Shown: positions 63,823-64,000 of the stretch, one piece after another
How positions within the stretch are numbered: position 1 is the stretch's first letter
Layout: each line of letters starts with the position of its first letter
Source of the DNA: Capitella teleta
Lineage: Eukaryota; Annelida; Polychaeta; Capitellidae
Length of the DNA: 64,000 nt
NCBI GenBank assembly: GCA_000328365.1
Contig: KB299137.1
Coordinates: 629,355 to 693,354 of the forward strand
Direction of reading: 5' to 3'
Translations under genes and position numbers: made by a program
The notes under the pieces: model-generated
The model's input: the letters and a program-made list of their open reading frames with translations, nothing else
Databases searched by the model: none
Told to the model about the DNA's origin: nothing

Positions 63823-64000
63823 TTTTCTCGGCTCAATAAATACTGGTTTATAAAATAGTAGTTATTGCGTTAAAAAGAGTTGTTAACGCGATAACTTTGT
63901 TAAAAATGCTTTGTTAAAGGTAAAATTAATCGTAGGCATAATGTTGATTTATGCTCCTCGATCCTGAAAGAAGAATAATAACACTAAGTCTCCTAGATAG
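63823..64000. other. Window end, no feature seen
   Basis: The last 178 bp are AT-rich and show nothing I can identify. Confidence 0.5.

Overview
The window comes from an animal nuclear genome. It is AT-rich, its protein genes are cut by many GT-AG introns that are often only 50-100 bp, and it carries replication-type histone genes with the metazoan 3' stem-loop. The species cannot be fixed from the sequence. A compact-intron invertebrate fits, and a sponge is one candidate among several. Two 50-N assembly gaps lie at 13832-13881 and 33192-33241. Gene models were built by hand from splice-site phase and protein-family alignment from memory; no search was run.

Layout. A complete 10-exon phospholipase B-like lysosomal hydrolase (231-2717, +) is followed by a core-histone cluster: H4 (-), H3 (+), H2B (+), H2A (+), all intronless, with no H1. 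From 9.7 to 17.7 kb there is no gene: an 88-bp minisatellite, (AAT)n arrays, a terminal-inverted-repeat element and a second structure with long inverted ends. A 20-exon neprilysin/ECE-like M13 metallopeptidase runs on the minus strand (17.8-26.2 kb), its last three exons lying beyond a 3-kb intron. From 26.2 to 37 kb there are only mobile-element remains: two LINE families, one as a near-identical pair either side of an N gap, plus low-complexity DNA.

From 37.0 to 50.0 kb (+) lies a complete 51-exon UNC79 gene, coding for a large auxiliary subunit of the NALCN sodium-leak channel complex. It has a run of four tiny symmetric phase-1 exons, a probable GC-AG intron and two in-frame alternative donors. 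Next comes a 9-exon gene (51.8-53.9 kb, +) coding for a helical, probably armadillo-type protein ending in a SARM1-like TIR domain. The minus strand then carries two tandem paralogous amino-acid permease (AAAP, SLC32/36/38-type) genes at 55.8-57.7 and 59.3-61.7 kb. They share the same seven-exon structure but are nearly identical in only about 208 bp of exon 4, a strong sign of gene conversion. The window ends with a full-length copy (62.4-63.8 kb) of the TIR element also present at 13-15 kb.

The genes do not form one pathway. Apart from the histone cluster and the transporter pair they are unrelated neighbours. The most interesting signals are the ARM-TIR gene, the transporter conversion tract, the UNC79 cassette-exon region, and several uncatalogued inverted-repeat elements. 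No retrovirus-like or other virus-like element was recognised.
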